A stretch of DNA of 64,000 bases. Origin: Dictyoglomus thermophilum H-6-12 (GTDB lineage Bacteria > Dictyoglomota > Dictyoglomia > Dictyoglomales > Dictyoglomaceae). The position numbers and the translations under genes are program-made. The stretch is from the NCBI RefSeq assembly GCF_000020965.1, contig NC_011297.1, positions 558,001-622,000 of the forward strand, written 5' to 3'. The notes below the pieces were generated by a model. It saw only the letters and a program-made list of their open reading frames with translations, did no database searches and had not been told where the DNA came from. This document shows positions 25,819 to 39,231 of the stretch, piece by piece (within the stretch, counting starts at the first letter, position 1; each line of letters starts with the position of its first letter).

Positions 25819-26372
25819 ATTTCCTCTATTTTGACCTGTTCAAAAGTCTCTATGGTTCCATAGATGTCTTTACCAAAATACAAAAGGGGTTTAAATTTTT
25901 CAGGAATGTATGTGTTTTTAAAAATTTCTTCATGGGCTTGGGCGTATTGTACTCTGCCAATTATAAGGTGGTGATCTGCAGGAAGTTCAATAATCTTTTC
26001 AAGAGTACATTCGATATGAGCTAAACATTCTTTTATTATAGGCGATTTTATTTTATTGGCTGGAATGGGAGTGAGATTTGCTTTTTTAAATTTATTCACT
26101 TTCCTTCCTGAGAATCTTCCGCAAATAAAAACAGCTTTTCTTAAAGAATAATCGGGTATGTTTATTGCAAAGTCTCCTGTTTCTTTTATAAGTTCGTAGG
26201 TATATCTTTCAGGTCTTAAGCTTATACTGATAAGAGGAGGATTTATACTTATAGGCGTAATCCAAGATGCAGACATTACATTTGGATTATTATTTTTTCC
26301 AATACTTGTTATTAAAATCCCTGGTAAAGGGTGTAAAAGATATACAAAATTTGTTTTTACTTCATGATACAT
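25815..26372 (-). CDS. Flavin reductase-like / flavoredoxin-type FMN protein
   Basis: A 185-residue FMN-binding split-barrel protein of the flavin reductase family. Typical segments are PLPGILITSIGKNNNPNVMSASWITPIS, ISLRPERYTYELIKETGDFAINIP and FCGRFSGRKVNKF-like (here FICGRFSGRKVNKF). Such proteins reduce or carry FMN electrons in anaerobes. The frame is open to TTG at 26381, but the ATG at 26372 lies nine bases after AGGAG and is preferred. The Shine-Dalgarno overlaps the stop codon of the gene upstream. Confidence 0.82.
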   Translation of the reverse strand: MYHEVKTNFVYLLHPLPGILITSIGKNNNPNVMSASWITPISINPPLISISLRPERYTYELIKETGDFAINIPDYSLRKAVFICGRFSGRKVNKFKKANLTPIPANKIKSPIIKECLAHIECTLEKIIELPADHHLIIGRVQYAQAHEEIFKNTYIPEKFKPLLYFGKDIYGTIETFEQVKIEEI

Positions 26373-26384
26373 GAGAATCAACTC

Positions 26385-26960
26385 CTATATTTTTAATATC
26401 CACTCGAAGTCATAATTTTTAGCTGTAAAGACCCCATTTTTATACTCTAATTTTTCTGTTTCTAAAAAGACTATAATTTGGGATCCAAATTTATTAAGGT
26501 CCTTTGTTTTATTATATTCTTTTATTGCAGAAAGAGGAAAGGTTAGGAATAGGGTTTTTCCATTATATAAGTCTTTATCATCTTCAGTGTAAAGTACTAT
26601 GTTGATGGTTGTTTTATCAGGGAGTTCTGAAGAGTTTAGTATGTTTACCAGATTTTTAAGAATTCTGTTTATCATAGAAGGATAAGGTAAACCTTTTTGT
26701 TGTAGTTTTGTATAAAAAGATAGATTTAGTCCAATAGCAGGGTGATATATGGGTATACTCATCTTAAAGGTATCATCCAGAGATTTGAGATCTTTTTCTA
26801 AATTTCCTTTAGATAGATTACTAAAAGTTAAAGCATGTAGAACAAAAATTGTAGCTGGTTTTTTAGGCGGTTGAGTCTTTGTGGTAGTTTGGGTCTGAGC
26901 AAAAATTATAGTTGATAAAAACAGTATCAGGGTAAATATGAAAATATAATTTTTTCTCAT
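26385..26960 (-). CDS. Exported protein of unknown function
   Basis: A 191-residue protein with a clear signal peptide (FIFTLILFLSTIIFAQ) followed by a Thr/Gln/Pro-rich linker. I do not recognise the mature domain. It contains a periodic alpha/beta pattern (KTTINIVLYTEDDKDLYNGKTLFLTFPLSAIKEY). It is the first gene of the minus-strand group running down to 20778 and is divergent from the helicase gene. Confidence 0.6.
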   Translation of the reverse strand: MRKNYIFIFTLILFLSTIIFAQTQTTTKTQPPKKPATIFVLHALTFSNLSKGNLEKDLKSLDDTFKMSIPIYHPAIGLNLSFYTKLQQKGLPYPSMINRILKNLVNILNSSELPDKTTINIVLYTEDDKDLYNGKTLFLTFPLSAIKEYNKTKDLNKFGSQIIVFLETEKLEYKNGVFTAKNYDFEWILKI

Positions 26961-27017
26961 TGGTCTTATGCCTCCTATAAATTAATTTAACTTTTAAGTA
27001 TTATATAATAGTTTATC

Positions 27018-28988
27018 ATGAATAACCAATTTGATAGCGAAAAGAAAATATTCATAATACCATCCAGAAAGAAAAAAGAATTTCTCGAAAGAATTGAGAA
27101 AGATCTCAACGAAGAACAAAGAAAAGTAGTTTTAGAGGCAGATGGTCCTTCTTTGGTTATTGCTGGACCAGGTTCCGGAAAAACAAGGACTATTGTTTAT
27201 AGAGTAGGCTATCTTGTAGCTCTTGGCTATTCTCCAAAAAACATTATGCTTTTAACCTTTACTAACCAGGCTGCAAGACATATGATTAACAGGACTCAGG
27301 CTCTTATAAGGGAGAGTATTGAAGAGATTTGGGGTGGTACTTTTCATCATGTGGGAAATAGAATATTGAGAGTTTATGGCAAGATAATAGGCATTAATGA
27401 GCAATATAACATTCTTGATAGAGAAGATTCATTGGATCTCATTGATGAATGTCTTGAGGAGTTATTTCCAGAAGAGAATCTTGGTAAAGGAATCTTGGGT
27501 GAGCTTTTTAGCTATAAGGTAAATACAGGAAAGAATTGGGATGAAGTTTTAAAGATAAAGGCACCTCAGATAATAGATAAAATTGAGATTGTGCAGAAGG
27601 TTTTTGAGAGATATGAGAAAAGGAAAAGAGAGCTTAATGTTCTTGATTATGATGATCTACTTTTCTTTTGGTATAGATTGCTTTTGGAGAGTGAAAAGAC
27701 GAGGAAGATTTTAAATGACAGATTTTTATATATTCTTGTGGATGAGTACCAAGATACTAATTGGCTTCAGGGAGAAATCATAAGGCTTACGCGAGAGGAA
27801 AATAAGAATATATTGGTAGTAGGAGACGATGCTCAAAGTATATACTCTTTTAGAGGAGCAACCATCGAAAACATCTTATCTTTTCCAGAAATTTTTCCAG
27901 GCACACGGATTTTTTATTTGGTTTTCAATTATAGGAGCACTCCTGAAATAATAAATCTTGCAAATGAGATAATTAAAAGGAATACAAGACAATATTTTAA
28001 AGAGATAAAACCTGTTTTGAAAAGTGGAAGTAAGCCAAAACTTGTATGGGTGAGGGATGATGAGGAGGAAGCACAATTTGTAGTAGAGGTTATAAAAGAG
28101 TTACATAAAGAGGGTGTAAAATATAAGGACATAGGTGTACTTTTTAGATCCAATTATCATTCTATGGCCGTTCAAATGGAACTTACTCTGCAAGGGATTC
28201 CCTATGAGGTTAGGGGAGGTTTAAGATTTTTTGAACAGGCTCACATTAAAGATATGATCTCTCTGCTGAAGATACTTTTTAATCCTCAAGATGAAATATC
28301 CGCTCAGAGATTTTTTAAATTATTTCCAGGTATTGGTAGAGCTTATGCAAAAAAACTTTCTCAAGTTTTGAAAGAGTCTAAGGATTTTGATAAGATTTTT
28401 CAGATGCAGTTTAGTGGAAGGACTCTTGAGGGTTTGAGGATATTAAAAAACATTTGGGATAAAATAAAGGTTATTCCTGTTCAAAACTTTTCGGAGATTT
28501 TAAGGGTATTTTTTAATGAATATTACAAAGATTACTTGGAAAGAAATTATCCTGATTTCAAAGATAGAGAAAAGGATGTTGATCAACTTATTCTTCTTTC
28601 TGAAAGGTATGATGATCTTGAGAAGTTCTTAAGTGAGCTTACTCTTTATACTTATGCAGGAGAAAAATTATTAGAAGAGGAAGAAGAAGAGAAAGATTTT
28701 GTAGTTTTGTCTACAATTCACCAGGCTAAGGGACTCGAGTGGCATGCTGTGTTTATTTTGAGGCTTGTTCAGGGAGATTTTCCATCCTATAAAAGTATGG
28801 ATAATATAGAAGAAGAAAGAAGGCTTTTTTATGTGGCTGTTACAAGAGCAAAAAGAGAACTCTATGTTATTACTTATCTTACGAGAAAAGTAAAAGATAT
28901 GAATGTTTTTACTAAGCCATCTATCTTCCTCGAAGAGCTCCCTTACAAAGAGCTCTTCGAGGAGTGGATAGTTCAAAGAGAGATTTAG
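27018..28988 (+). CDS. UvrD/PcrA/Rep-type ATP-dependent DNA helicase
   Basis: A superfamily 1A 3'-5' helicase for repair or replication restart. Motifs in order: motif I AGPGSGKTRT, Ia LLTFTNQAA, II VDEYQDTNW, III GDDAQSIYSFRGA, IV VFNYRSTPEI, V STIHQAKGLEW and VI FYVAVTRAKRELYV. The 656-residue length is slightly short for the family. There is no Shine-Dalgarno; TATAAT (27004-27009) ends nine bases before the ATG, which would make the mRNA leaderless. A perfect 13-base inverted repeat lies near the 3' end of the coding region (28928-28962). Confidence 0.9.
   Translation: MNNQFDSEKKIFIIPSRKKKEFLERIEKDLNEEQRKVVLEADGPSLVIAGPGSGKTRTIVYRVGYLVALGYSPKNIMLLTFTNQAARHMINRTQALIRESIEEIWGGTFHHVGNRILRVYGKIIGINEQYNILDREDSLDLIDECLEELFPEENLGKGILGELFSYKVNTGKNWDEVLKIKAPQIIDKIEIVQKVFERYEKRKRELNVLDYDDLLFFWYRLLLESEKTRKILNDRFLYILVDEYQDTNWLQGEIIRLTREENKNILVVGDDAQSIYSFRGATIENILSFPEIFPGTRIFYLVFNYRSTPEIINLANEIIKRNTRQYFKEIKPVLKSGSKPKLVWVRDDEEEAQFVVEVIKELHKEGVKYKDIGVLFRSNYHSMAVQMELTLQGIPYEVRGGLRFFEQAHIKDMISLLKILFNPQDEISAQRFFKLFPGIGRAYAKKLSQVLKESKDFDKIFQMQFSGRTLEGLRILKNIWDKIKVIPVQNFSEILRVFFNEYYKDYLERNYPDFKDREKDVDQLILLSERYDDLEKFLSELTLYTYAGEKLLEEEEEEKDFVVLSTIHQAKGLEWHAVFILRLVQGDFPSYKSMDNIEEERRLFYVAVTRAKRELYVITYLTRKVKDMNVFTKPSIFLEELPYKELFEEWIVQREI
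28927..28963. repeat. Long perfect hairpin in the helicase 3' end
   Basis: CCTCGAAGAGCTC (28928-28940) and GAGCTCTTCGAGG (28950-28962) are perfect inverted repeats, extendable by one pair, around a nine-base loop. The hairpin lies 25 bases before the helicase stop and 29 bases past the stop of the convergent SufT-like gene. Neither strand has a following T-run, so it is not a standard intrinsic terminator. Confidence 0.7.
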
Positions 28989-28991
28989 TAA

Positions 28992-29276
28992 TTATTGATT
29001 TTTTAATAGTTCGTTAGCTTGTTCTGCAAATATATAATCCACTACTTCCACATCTACATTTTTTACTCCATCTATTTCCTTGACTGCTTTTTTAATGGAT
29101 AAGGCTAATTGTATCCCTAAAGGGCAGAATGGAGTTGTAGGTCTAAAAACTATTTTTACATTTCCGTCATTGTCTATCTCTAATTTTTCTATGGTGTTTA
29201 GAGTGACTAAGTCTAATCCTACCTCAGGGTCTATAATTTCTTTTAATTTATTTTCTATTGTTTCCTTTAAATTCAT
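28992..29276 (-). CDS. MIP18/SufT-like metal-sulfur cluster assembly protein (DUF59)
   Basis: A small protein of the DUF59/MIP18 family that helps mature or deliver Fe-S clusters. Typical motifs are IIDPEVGLDLVTLNTIEKL and FRPTTPFCPLGIQLALSI with the conserved Cys. Two in-frame ATGs are available; the one at 29276 is six bases after GAGGTG, while that at 29285 is too close, so I take 29276 (94 residues). It is convergent with the helicase, with three bases between stops. Confidence 0.85.
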   Translation of the reverse strand: MNLKETIENKLKEIIDPEVGLDLVTLNTIEKLEIDNDGNVKIVFRPTTPFCPLGIQLALSIKKAVKEIDGVKNVDVEVVDYIFAEQANELLKNQ

Positions 29277-29369
29277 ACCATTCACCTCGTAATTTTTTGT
29301 TAGTATAATATAATAAAATGTCCTCTGATAAAATTAAAGAAATATTAAAATTTACTTGGGAGGTAAGTA

Positions 29370-29735
29370 ATGAAGAAAATACTAATCGTTGAAGATGAAC
29401 AAAATGTTAGGGGGCTTATTAAGGAGACCCTTGAATTCCTAAACAAATATGAAATCCACGAGGCAGGTACAGGTAAGGAGGCATTAGAGAAAATAAAGGA
29501 GTTAAATCCGGATCTTGTAATTTTGGACATAATGCTCCCTGATATTGATGGATATACAATATGTGAGCAGATTAAAGAGGATCCTTCATTAAATTCTCTT
29601 GTCCTAATACTAACAGCAAGGTCTAGTGATCTTGATAAAAGAGTTGGCTATAGTATGGGCGCAGATGATTATATGACTAAGCCTTTTGGACTTGCAGATT
29701 TAATTACTAGAGTAGAAAATCTTTTGGGAGAGTAA
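29370..29735 (+). CDS. Single-domain response regulator (CheY-like)
   Basis: A 121-residue receiver domain with no output domain. Phospho-acceptor Asp53 (LVILDIMLPDIDG), acidic pocket Asp9/Glu10, Thr82 and Lys104 are all present, so it should be phosphorylated normally. GGAGG precedes the ATG. The next gene encodes a histidine kinase, so the pair is likely cognate; the target must be another protein, because no DNA-binding domain is present. Confidence 0.92.
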   Translation: MKKILIVEDEQNVRGLIKETLEFLNKYEIHEAGTGKEALEKIKELNPDLVILDIMLPDIDGYTICEQIKEDPSLNSLVLILTARSSDLDKRVGYSMGADDYMTKPFGLADLITRVENLLGE

Positions 29736-29762
29736 GATTTTTAAGGTTAGGGCTCTTTTTTT

Positions 29763-33724
<3,962 letters not shown>

Positions 33725-33781
33725 TTATTTTATTTAAGAGAGCTTTAAAAGTCAAATTTATTTTTTGTAAAATTATTAGCA

Positions 33782-34999
33782 ATGAGCTATAAAATCTTGT
33801 TTTATGATAATAAACAGAACAAATATAGTGTAAATGCTCTTCTTGGGGCTTTGGAGGGCAGTTTCAAACCTCTTGAAGTAGAGGTTATATCTAGTGAAAA
33901 ACTTGGTTCATGGCTAGAAAATATAGAGAAAAATACCGTTTATATTTTTTGTGTATCTTTCTTTACTACTCAGTTTTTTGAAATAGAGGCTCTTTTAAGA
34001 AAAATAAAATCTAAGATTGAGAATATAAAGATAATTGTAGGGGGACCTCATGCATCAGGAGATCCTGAAAGTGCTATTAAAATTGGGGCAGATATTGTAG
34101 TAGTAGGAGAGGGGGAAAAGCTTTTTCTTGATATTATTGATAGAATCATTTCTGGCGAAGACGTTAAGGGAATCTTTAAAGCTAAAGGCTTTGTTAATCT
34201 TGATGAATTTTCTCCTTTTTCTCTTAAATTTAAAAGATTTGGTCCTATAGAGATAAGTAGGGGTTGCCCTTACGGTTGTTATTTCTGTCAAACTCCAAGA
34301 ATTTTTGGAGGAGTGATGAGACATAGAAGTGTGGAGAAAATTTTAGATTTAGTCAAGGTAATGAATAATCTAAACTTAAAAGATATAAGATTTGTAACTC
34401 CTAATGCCTTTGCATATGGTTCTAATACTGGAAAAGATGTTAATCTGGTTAAAATTGAAGAATTACTTTCTGGTATAAGAAAAGTAATTGGTAAAAAAGG
34501 CAGAATATTTTTTGGGTCTTTTCCCTCAGAGGTCAGGCCAGAACATGTTAAAGAGGAAACTTTAGAGCTTGTTAAAACTTACGCTAATAATGATAATCTA
34601 GTGATAGGAGCTCAGTCGGGAAGTCAAAGAATTCTTGATTTGTCTCATAGAGCACATACGGTTGAAGATGTATATAAGGCTGTTGAATTAACTCTAAAAT
34701 ACAACCTGAAGGCTAATGTGGATTTTATTTTTGGTCTTCCGTACGAAGAGGAAAAAGATATTGAAGAGACTGTAAGATTCATAGAAGAGTTGGTAAAAAT
34801 GGGAGCCAAAGTTCATGCTCATACTTTTATGCCTTTGCCTGGAACACCTTTTGCTAAGTTTCCCCCAGGAAAGATAGAGGGATTATATAAAAAGGTGATA
34901 AATAGATTACTCCCTAAAGGAGTAATCTTTGGAAACTTTAGAGAACAAGAAAAAATAGCTTGGGATCTTTATAAATATTTTTCTTCCAAAGAGGAGTAG
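33782..34999 (+). CDS. B12-binding-domain radical SAM protein (TIGR04013/MJ1487-like)
   Basis: A 405-residue radical SAM enzyme with an N-terminal cobalamin-binding-like domain (VGGPHASGDPESAIKIGADIVVVGEGEKLF) and a radical SAM core with the cluster motif CPYGCYFC (RGCPYGCYFCQTPRIFGG). The C-terminal half includes VIGAQSGSQRILDLSHRAHTVEDV, as in methylthiotransferase-like cores. The product is unknown. A TAAAAT at 33768-33773 with TTTAAA 18 bases upstream places the transcription start at or next to the ATG, and no Shine-Dalgarno is present, suggesting a leaderless message. The 3' end overlaps the convergent transporter by 31 bases. Confidence 0.82.
   Translation: MSYKILFYDNKQNKYSVNALLGALEGSFKPLEVEVISSEKLGSWLENIEKNTVYIFCVSFFTTQFFEIEALLRKIKSKIENIKIIVGGPHASGDPESAIKIGADIVVVGEGEKLFLDIIDRIISGEDVKGIFKAKGFVNLDEFSPFSLKFKRFGPIEISRGCPYGCYFCQTPRIFGGVMRHRSVEKILDLVKVMNNLNLKDIRFVTPNAFAYGSNTGKDVNLVKIEELLSGIRKVIGKKGRIFFGSFPSEVRPEHVKEETLELVKTYANNDNLVIGAQSGSQRILDLSHRAHTVEDVYKAVELTLKYNLKANVDFIFGLPYEEEKDIEETVRFIEELVKMGAKVHAHTFMPLPGTPFAKFPPGKIEGLYKKVINRLLPKGVIFGNFREQEKIAWDLYKYFSSKEE
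34904..34928 (-). terminator. Terminator-like hairpin for the DMT transporter, inside the radical SAM gene
   Basis: AGATTACTCC (34904-34913) and GGAGTAATCT (34919-34928) form a perfect 10-base stem with a five-base loop, 41 bases past the minus-strand transporter stop. The minus-strand downstream sequence, ATTTATC then CCTTTTT, is only partly T-rich. Confidence 0.5.
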
Positions 35000-35829
35000 A
35001 GAATTCCTATAATAATAAATATAATTCCTATGGTTTGGAATAGAGAAATTTTTTCTTTTAAGAAGATAAAGGCAAAAATTGTTGCAATGACTGTTTCACC
35101 TATTAATACAATAGAGGTCAAATTGGGAGATAGAATTCTTATAGCGTAATTGGCTGATGTATGTCCTATAAGTTGGGGAATTAGAGCAAGGAGTAGGAAA
35201 TTAACATATATATTAATAGGGTATCCTACGAGAGGTATTCTTAACAAGAGGGCAAAAACTAAGAGAGTGATTCCTCCTGTAAAGTATACCAGTGTGATGT
35301 ATGAGGATACGTTTAAATCAGAGGAAAGGTATCTTCCTATATAAAGGTAGAAGGCAAAAGTAACAGCACCCAGTATTGCGAGTAATTCTCCTTCTCCAAA
35401 TCTTAATGAAAGCTTATTATTGGTTATTAAGACTATACCTATAAGGATTAAAAAGAGAGAAAAGAAAAATTTTTTAGTTGGTTTTCTTTTTTCATATATG
35501 TAGGTAAGAAGAGAAATAAATATTGGACTTGTGTTTACTAATACTACTGCATTGGCAACTGAGGTTAAGAACAATGCAGAAATCCATGTATAAAAATGTA
35601 TTCCTAAAGAAATTCCTGCAAGAAGCAGTATGGGAATGTTTTTGGGTATTCTTATGTGGTTTTTGTTTATTATAAATAATATGAGAGATGCTATGAGTAG
35701 TCTATAAGAAGCAATGATAAGAGGTGGAGCAGGAGTGAGCCTTATTATCAAAGAGGCAGAAGCCATAGCTGTTATTCCAATTAAGAGAAATATATATGCT
35801 TTTTCTTTTTCTGTTTTATTCTTTATCAT
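34969..35829 (-). CDS. EamA/DMT-superfamily transporter
   Basis: A 286-residue membrane protein with ten predicted helices in two EamA repeats. It starts LLIGITAMASASLIIRLTPAPPLIIASYRLLIASLILF; the second half has LLAILGAVTFAFYLYIGRYLS and ends in PNLTSIVLIGETVIATIFAFIFLKEKISLFQTIGIIFIIIGI. The family exports or imports small metabolites. It lies four bases after nadC in the nad operon, so a nicotinate- or NAD-related substrate is possible but unproven. Confidence 0.82.
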   Translation of the reverse strand: MIKNKTEKEKAYIFLLIGITAMASASLIIRLTPAPPLIIASYRLLIASLILFIINKNHIRIPKNIPILLLAGISLGIHFYTWISALFLTSVANAVVLVNTSPIFISLLTYIYEKRKPTKKFFFSLFLILIGIVLITNNKLSLRFGEGELLAILGAVTFAFYLYIGRYLSSDLNVSSYITLVYFTGGITLLVFALLLRIPLVGYPINIYVNFLLLALIPQLIGHTSANYAIRILSPNLTSIVLIGETVIATIFAFIFLKEKISLFQTIGIIFIIIGILYSSLEEKYL

Positions 35830-35833
35830 CTTG

Positions 35834-36673
35834 TTATAATATTTCTAAACTTAGATCTAAGCTTTTAAAAGAATGGGTAAGTTTTCCCATAGAGATAAAA
35901 TCTACTCCTAATTTGGCAATTTTTTCCAGATCTTCCATGGAAATTTTTCCTGATACTTCAATTAATACTTTCCCCTTTGCCATATTTATTGCTTCTTTTA
36001 GAGTTTCATAATCCATGTTATCAAGAAGTACTATGTCAACCTGAGTTTCGAGGGCCTCTTTTAACTCTTCCAAATTACTTACTTCAACTTCTATTTTGTA
36101 TACGTGAGAGACATTTTCTCTTACTCTTCTTATTGCTTCTTTTATACTTCCAGCTACTCTTATATGGTTGTCTTTTATCAGTACCATATCATATAAAGCA
36201 AATCTATGATTTTCTCCTCCTCCTATTTTTACAGCGTATTTTTCAAGAATCCGAAGCGTCGGAGTGGTTTTTCTTGTGTCTAAGATCTTTACTCCGTAAG
36301 GTCTTACCATATCTACACACTTTCTTGTATAGGTTGCTATTCCTGAGAGTCTTTGAATGAAATTTAAGGCAGTTCTTTCTCCCATAAGAATTGTTTTTGT
36401 TTTTCCAATAATTTCTAAAATTATGTCCCCCTCTTTAATCTTATCTCCATCTTTTTTAAGTTCTTTAAATTCTACACTACTTTCTAAAGTTTTAAATACT
36501 GCTTTTGCTACGGGTAATCCTGCAAGTATTCCTTCTTCTTTTGCAATGATCACTGCTTTTGAATTCATATCTTCTGGAACGATACTTTCAGTCGTTATAT
36601 CTCCAAAGCCTATATCTTCTTCTAGGGCTTCCTCAACGATTTTTTTTAAATGAAGGTAAGGAATTGACTTCAC
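35834..36673 (-). CDS. nadC: Nicotinate-nucleotide pyrophosphorylase (carboxylating)
   Basis: This enzyme converts quinolinate and PRPP to nicotinate mononucleotide, CO2 and pyrophosphate. Family motifs include EDIGFGDITTE, the active-site TRKTTPTLRILEKYAVKIGGGENHRFALYDMVLIKDNH and IEVEVSNLEE, then LLDNM and EVSGKISMEDLEKIAKLGVDFISMGKLTHS. The start is a GTG at 36673 with AGGTG upstream. The gene overlaps nadB by 41 bases and is followed by the DMT transporter. Length is 279 residues, normal. Confidence 0.95.
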   Translation of the reverse strand: MKSIPYLHLKKIVEEALEEDIGFGDITTESIVPEDMNSKAVIIAKEEGILAGLPVAKAVFKTLESSVEFKELKKDGDKIKEGDIILEIIGKTKTILMGERTALNFIQRLSGIATYTRKCVDMVRPYGVKILDTRKTTPTLRILEKYAVKIGGGENHRFALYDMVLIKDNHIRVAGSIKEAIRRVRENVSHVYKIEVEVSNLEELKEALETQVDIVLLDNMDYETLKEAINMAKGKVLIEVSGKISMEDLEKIAKLGVDFISMGKLTHSFKSLDLSLEIL

Positions 36674-38267
36674 AGAATATCACCTCTTTTTCTCTTTCCC
36701 AGATTATATGTTTTCTCCACTCTTCTTTAGATTTAGGATAGTCTAATCTAAAATGAGCTCCACGACTTTCTTTTCTTATCAAAGCTGAATTTATCATGAG
36801 TTTAGATATTAGGAGCATATTTTTAAGTTCAAAAAAGGATCTGTCTATAATAGTGCAACTACCTAATTTCTCATATAGATTCTCATGGATGATATTTTCT
36901 GCCTCTTTTAATTCCTTTTCTTCTCTTATAATTCCTACTTTTTCCCATAAGGTTTTTCGGAGAATTTTTATCATCTTTTCTACTTCTCCTAAGGAGAACG
37001 AATTTACATGTATACTCTTATTGTTGGGTATGGAACGAGGCTTAGCTGGGTCTTCATTTAATATGGTGTCAATGCATCTCTTACCAAATACAAGTCCTTC
37101 TAAAAGAGAATTGCTTGCTAATCTATTAGCTCCATGCAATCCAGTACATGCGACCTCTCCACATGCGTAGAGGTTTTTTAAGCTTGTTCTTCCGTTTTCA
37201 TCGGTTTCAATTCCTCCCATAAAATAATGGGCAGCTGGAGAGACTGGTACTAAGTCTTTTGTAATATCTATGCCGTATTCCATACATTTTTTATAGATAT
37301 TAGGAAATCTATCCTTTATTCTTTTTTCTCCAATAGGCCTAAGATCTAGATATATTTTGTCTTGAGTTTCCGTCATCTCAAAAAATATTGCTCTTGTTAC
37401 TACGTCCCTTGGAGCAAGCTCTGCAAGAGGGTGATAATTTAACATAAATCTTTCTCCAAAGGCATTTAGGAGATGAGCTCCTTCTCCTCTCACTGCTTCT
37501 GAGATGAGAAACCTTTGGGGAGAATCTATATCAAGGGCTGTAGGGTGAAATTGGAAAAATTCAAGATCCATTATTCTTGCACCGGCTCTAAAAGCAACTG
37601 CAAGACCATCTCCAGTAGCAGTAAGAGGATTTGTGGTATGCAGGTATAATTGGCCTGCGCCACCTGTGGCTAATATAGTATATCTTGAAGTAAATATTTT
37701 GATTTTCTTCTCCTTGGTATCAAAGAAAATTCCTCCGTATACCTCATCTTCATGGGTTAGTAAATCAACTAACATATGATGCTCATATATATCTATGTTA
37801 TTTTTATTCCTCACAAGGTTTATCATTACTCTTGCTATCTCATAACCGGTAGCGTCTCCTTGAGCATGAAGAATTCTTCTCTTACTGTGAGCAGCCTCTT
37901 TTGTAAAAGAGAGTCCGTTATGTTTATCAAAGTTCACTCCTAACTTGATAAGGTCTTTTACTCTTTCTATTCCTTCATGTACTACTATTCTTACGATTTT
38001 CTCTTCATTAAATTCTGCACCCGCGTTTAAAGTATCTTTGTAATGAAGTTCTGGAGAATCTTCTGGGTTTAAGGCTACAGCAATACCGCCTTGGGCGTAA
38101 TAGGTATTACTCTCTTCAAGTTTATCTTTAGAAAGTAAAGCTATTTTTAGGTTTTCTGGAGCATAATAGGCAGATATTAACCCTGCTATACCACTGCCAA
38201 TTATTATCAAATCATATTCTTTTTCAAAATCTTCACTAGAAAAAGGTGTTATAAATCTCTCGGTCAT
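36633..38267 (-). CDS. nadB: L-aspartate oxidase
   Basis: A flavoprotein that oxidises aspartate to iminoaspartate, the substrate of quinolinate synthase; anaerobes use fumarate or another acceptor. The FAD motif is IIIGSGIAGLISAYYA. Further segments are SNTYYAQGGIAVAL, ATGGAGQLYLHTTNPLTATGDGLA, FHPTAL and the covalent-free flavin end RLASNSLLEGLVFGKR. The 544-residue length is typical. The ATG overlaps nadA's stop (ATGA), so nadA, nadB and nadC are translated together. Confidence 0.95.
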   Translation of the reverse strand: MTERFITPFSSEDFEKEYDLIIIGSGIAGLISAYYAPENLKIALLSKDKLEESNTYYAQGGIAVALNPEDSPELHYKDTLNAGAEFNEEKIVRIVVHEGIERVKDLIKLGVNFDKHNGLSFTKEAAHSKRRILHAQGDATGYEIARVMINLVRNKNNIDIYEHHMLVDLLTHEDEVYGGIFFDTKEKKIKIFTSRYTILATGGAGQLYLHTTNPLTATGDGLAVAFRAGARIMDLEFFQFHPTALDIDSPQRFLISEAVRGEGAHLLNAFGERFMLNYHPLAELAPRDVVTRAIFFEMTETQDKIYLDLRPIGEKRIKDRFPNIYKKCMEYGIDITKDLVPVSPAAHYFMGGIETDENGRTSLKNLYACGEVACTGLHGANRLASNSLLEGLVFGKRCIDTILNEDPAKPRSIPNNKSIHVNSFSLGEVEKMIKILRKTLWEKVGIIREEKELKEAENIIHENLYEKLGSCTIIDRSFFELKNMLLISKLMINSALIRKESRGAHFRLDYPKSKEEWRKHIIWEREKEVIFCEVNSLPSFKKNR

Positions 38268-39160
38268 AGATTAAGCATTCTTTCTATAGGTTTTAATGCT
38301 TTTTCTCTAACAGATTCTTCAACTTTAACCTCTGGCTCTAAATTTTCTAGACTTGTTAGTATCTTATCGAGAGTAATCTTCTTCATATTGGGACAAACAG
38401 CAAGGGAAGAAGCGAGATAGAATTCTTTTTCAGGATTTTCTTTTCTCAGACGATGTAAAAGTCCTGCTTCTGTTCCTATAATATAACGTTTCCCATCATC
38501 CTCTTTTACAAATTTAATTATTCCACTAGTACTTGCAATTTTGTCTGCAAGATCTAAAACTTCTTTTCTACATTCAGGATGAACTACTACTTTTGCATCC
38601 TTGTATTTTTCTTTGAGATTGATTATATCTTGAGGTAATATTCTTTGATGAGTTGGGCAGAATCCATTCCATATTATCATTTCTTTCTTTGTATGTTTAC
38701 TTACATAGTATCCCAGGTTTCTATCGGGTATGAATATAATTTTTTCTTCTGGGATTTTTTCTACTACTGATATGGCATTAGCGGAGGTGCAGATATAATC
38801 ACTTTCTGCCTTTACTTTAGCTGATGTATTTACATAGGCTACTATTGCATAGTTTTTGTATTTTTCCTTTAAACTTTTTACATCTTCTGGTGTGATAGTA
38901 TTTGCAAGAGGACATCCTGCGAAAAGATCAGGGAGTATTACTTTTTTATTAGGAGCAAGAATGGAGGCTGTTTCAGCCATAAAATGTACTCCACAGAATA
39001 TAATGACTTCTTCTTTAACTTGTGCGGAGATTCTTGCAAGTTCTAAAGAATCTCCTACAAAGTCTGCTATATCTTGTACTTCTGGAAGTTGGTAATTATG
39101 AGCTAAAATTATAGCGTTCTTTTCTCTTTTTAGCTTTTGTATCTTCTCTTGTATTGTCAT
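38264..39160 (-). CDS. nadA: Quinolinate synthase (4Fe-4S)
   Basis: It condenses iminoaspartate with dihydroxyacetone phosphate to quinolinate on an oxygen-sensitive 4Fe-4S cluster. The three expected cysteine ligands occur in FCGVHFMAETASILAP, CTSANA and VCPNMKKITLDKIL-type positions, and the motifs AHNYQLPEVQDIADFVGDSLELA and FIPDRNLGYYV are clear. The 298-residue length is the short bacterial form. It is the first gene of nadA-nadB-nadC-transporter. I see no NiaR/NrtR-type operator that I can name in the 70 bases upstream. Confidence 0.95.
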   Translation of the reverse strand: MTIQEKIQKLKREKNAIILAHNYQLPEVQDIADFVGDSLELARISAQVKEEVIIFCGVHFMAETASILAPNKKVILPDLFAGCPLANTITPEDVKSLKEKYKNYAIVAYVNTSAKVKAESDYICTSANAISVVEKIPEEKIIFIPDRNLGYYVSKHTKKEMIIWNGFCPTHQRILPQDIINLKEKYKDAKVVVHPECRKEVLDLADKIASTSGIIKFVKEDDGKRYIIGTEAGLLHRLRKENPEKEFYLASSLAVCPNMKKITLDKILTSLENLEPEVKVEESVREKALKPIERMLNL

Positions 39161-39231
39161 TTAAAATCTCACCTCTGAAAGTATTATTTATGAATTATAA
39201 AGTTAAAGGAATATTAGGATCTTGTCAAATG

